NCBI GenBank assembly: GCA_021299185.1
Contig: JAJTHZ010000080.1
Location: 1-33,708, forward strand
DNA: 33,708 nucleotides
Direction of reading: 5' to 3'
Source: Lysobacteraceae bacterium
Lineage (GTDB): Bacteria > Pseudomonadota > Gammaproteobacteria > Xanthomonadales > Ahniellaceae
Positions within the stretch are counted from its first letter, which is position 1. The number at the start of each line of letters is the position of its first letter. The notes under the pieces are model-generated. The model saw only the letters and a program-made list of their open reading frames with translations. It made no database searches and was not told the origin of the DNA. The translations under genes were made by a program, and so were the position numbers. This document shows positions 33,275 to 33,708 of the stretch, one piece after another.

Positions 33275-33708
33275 GCAGGAGCCCGCTTGCGGGCGACCGC
33301 AACCCCCGTGCTCGCGGCATGTTCCAGCGCCGCGGTCGCGCGCAAGCGCGCTCCTACGCGAGGTGCCGCGTGATGTAGGAGCCCGCTTGCGGGCGACCGC
33401 AACCCCCATGCTCGCGGCCGGTCCCGCTGCCGCGATCGCGCGCAAGCGCGCTCCTGCGCGAGGTGCCACGTGATGTAGGAGCCCGCTTGCGGGCGACCGC
33501 AACCTCCATGCTTGCGGTGGGTTCCGCTGCCGCGGTCGCGCGCAAGCGCGCTCCTGCGCGAGGTGCCACGTGATGTAGGAGCCCGCTTGCGGGCGACCGC
33601 AACCCCCATGCTCGCGGCCGGTCCCGCTGCCGCGATCGCGCGCAAGCGCGCTCCTACGCGAGGTGCCGCGTGATGTAGGAGCCCGCTTGCGGGCGACCGC
33701 AACCCCCA
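33275..33708. repeat. Tandem REP-like array with exact 100-bp period (runs off the window)
   Basis: Units start at 33275, 33375, 33475, 33575 and 33675, exactly 100 bp apart. Each has a direct arm (G[TC]AGGAGCCCGCTTGCGGGC), a roughly 30-bp variable spacer, and an inverted arm (GCGCAAGCGCGCTCCT[AG]C), followed by CGAGGTGCC[GA]CGTGAT. The two arms share head and stem design but differ by a C-G to G-C pair swap. No gene is seen here; open frames across it are a by-product of composition. Confidence 0.92.

Noticed and set aside
33175-33702. Short minus-strand proteins across the 100-bp array
   Set aside because: The frame is open in all three registers because the repeat has no stop codons; each unit shifts frame (100 is not a multiple of 3) and no start signal is seen.
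33275-33708. The 100-bp array as a CRISPR
   Set aside because: Repeat arms are inverted relative to each other, spacers are nearly identical rather than unique, and no cas gene is present.

Overview
This window is very GC-rich chromosomal DNA. The gene set suggests a gammaproteobacterium of the Lysobacterales (Xanthomonadales), possibly Rhodanobacteraceae such as Dokdonella or an uncultured relative. The reasons are: many exported proteins; YceI, DUF3011 and PliI-type proteins; a DUF1800/DUF1501 pair; a beta-propeller sensor kinase; an IS5-type end; and dense REP-like repeats with a GTRG head, as in Stenotrophomonas and Xanthomonas. No rRNA, tRNA, CRISPR array, phage or conjugation gene was seen. 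The taxonomic call is inference.

Layout. 1-135: the end of an IS5-family element. 173-1582: a TIGR04222-type membrane protein. 1757-4784 (minus): a broken Cys-rich metal-binding-repeat protein and an exported amidohydrolase. 4975-9186: a 1403-residue secreted zincin with a von Willebrand A domain. 9424-13358: the DUF1800/DUF1501 pair, facing a c-type-cytochrome-like gene (13426-13977). 14055-15649 (minus): a DUF1643 protein and a lipoprotein hydrolase. 15853-16164 (minus): a DUF2834 gene stopped by an in-frame TGA, divergent from an XRE/MmyB regulator whose upstream region holds a perfect palindrome. 17169-17723: YceI. 18042-18821 (minus): a two-domain glyoxalase-fold protein. 19058-23258: a NarL-type response regulator facing its likely partner kinase. 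23407-28834 (plus): an envelope cluster of EF-hand protein, DUF3011 protein, PliI-like lysozyme inhibitor, double-DUF3011 protein and zinc metalloprotease. 28909-31157 (minus): ahpC-ahpF with an OxyR-like site upstream. 31823-33178 (minus): an exported M24 peptidase.

Three arrays of REP-like repeats (1588-1693 with 17755-18016; 31333-31814; 33275-33708) fill the larger gene-free stretches. All units share a GTRGGA head followed by a perfect 6-7 bp stem, but the stem sequence differs between families. In the last array two arms differ by a clean compensatory base-pair swap, and the unit length is exactly 100 bp.

The most notable protein-level signal is a short motif, [VI]-F-[GA]-N-G-F-E. It ends two unrelated secreted proteins (the Cys-rich protein and the zincin) and also sits directly after the signal peptide of the DUF1800 protein. 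It may be an undescribed sorting or anchoring tag. Three genes show disruptions: the Cys-rich protein (stop plus frameshift), the DUF2834 protein (in-frame TGA) and the response regulator (no stop where expected).
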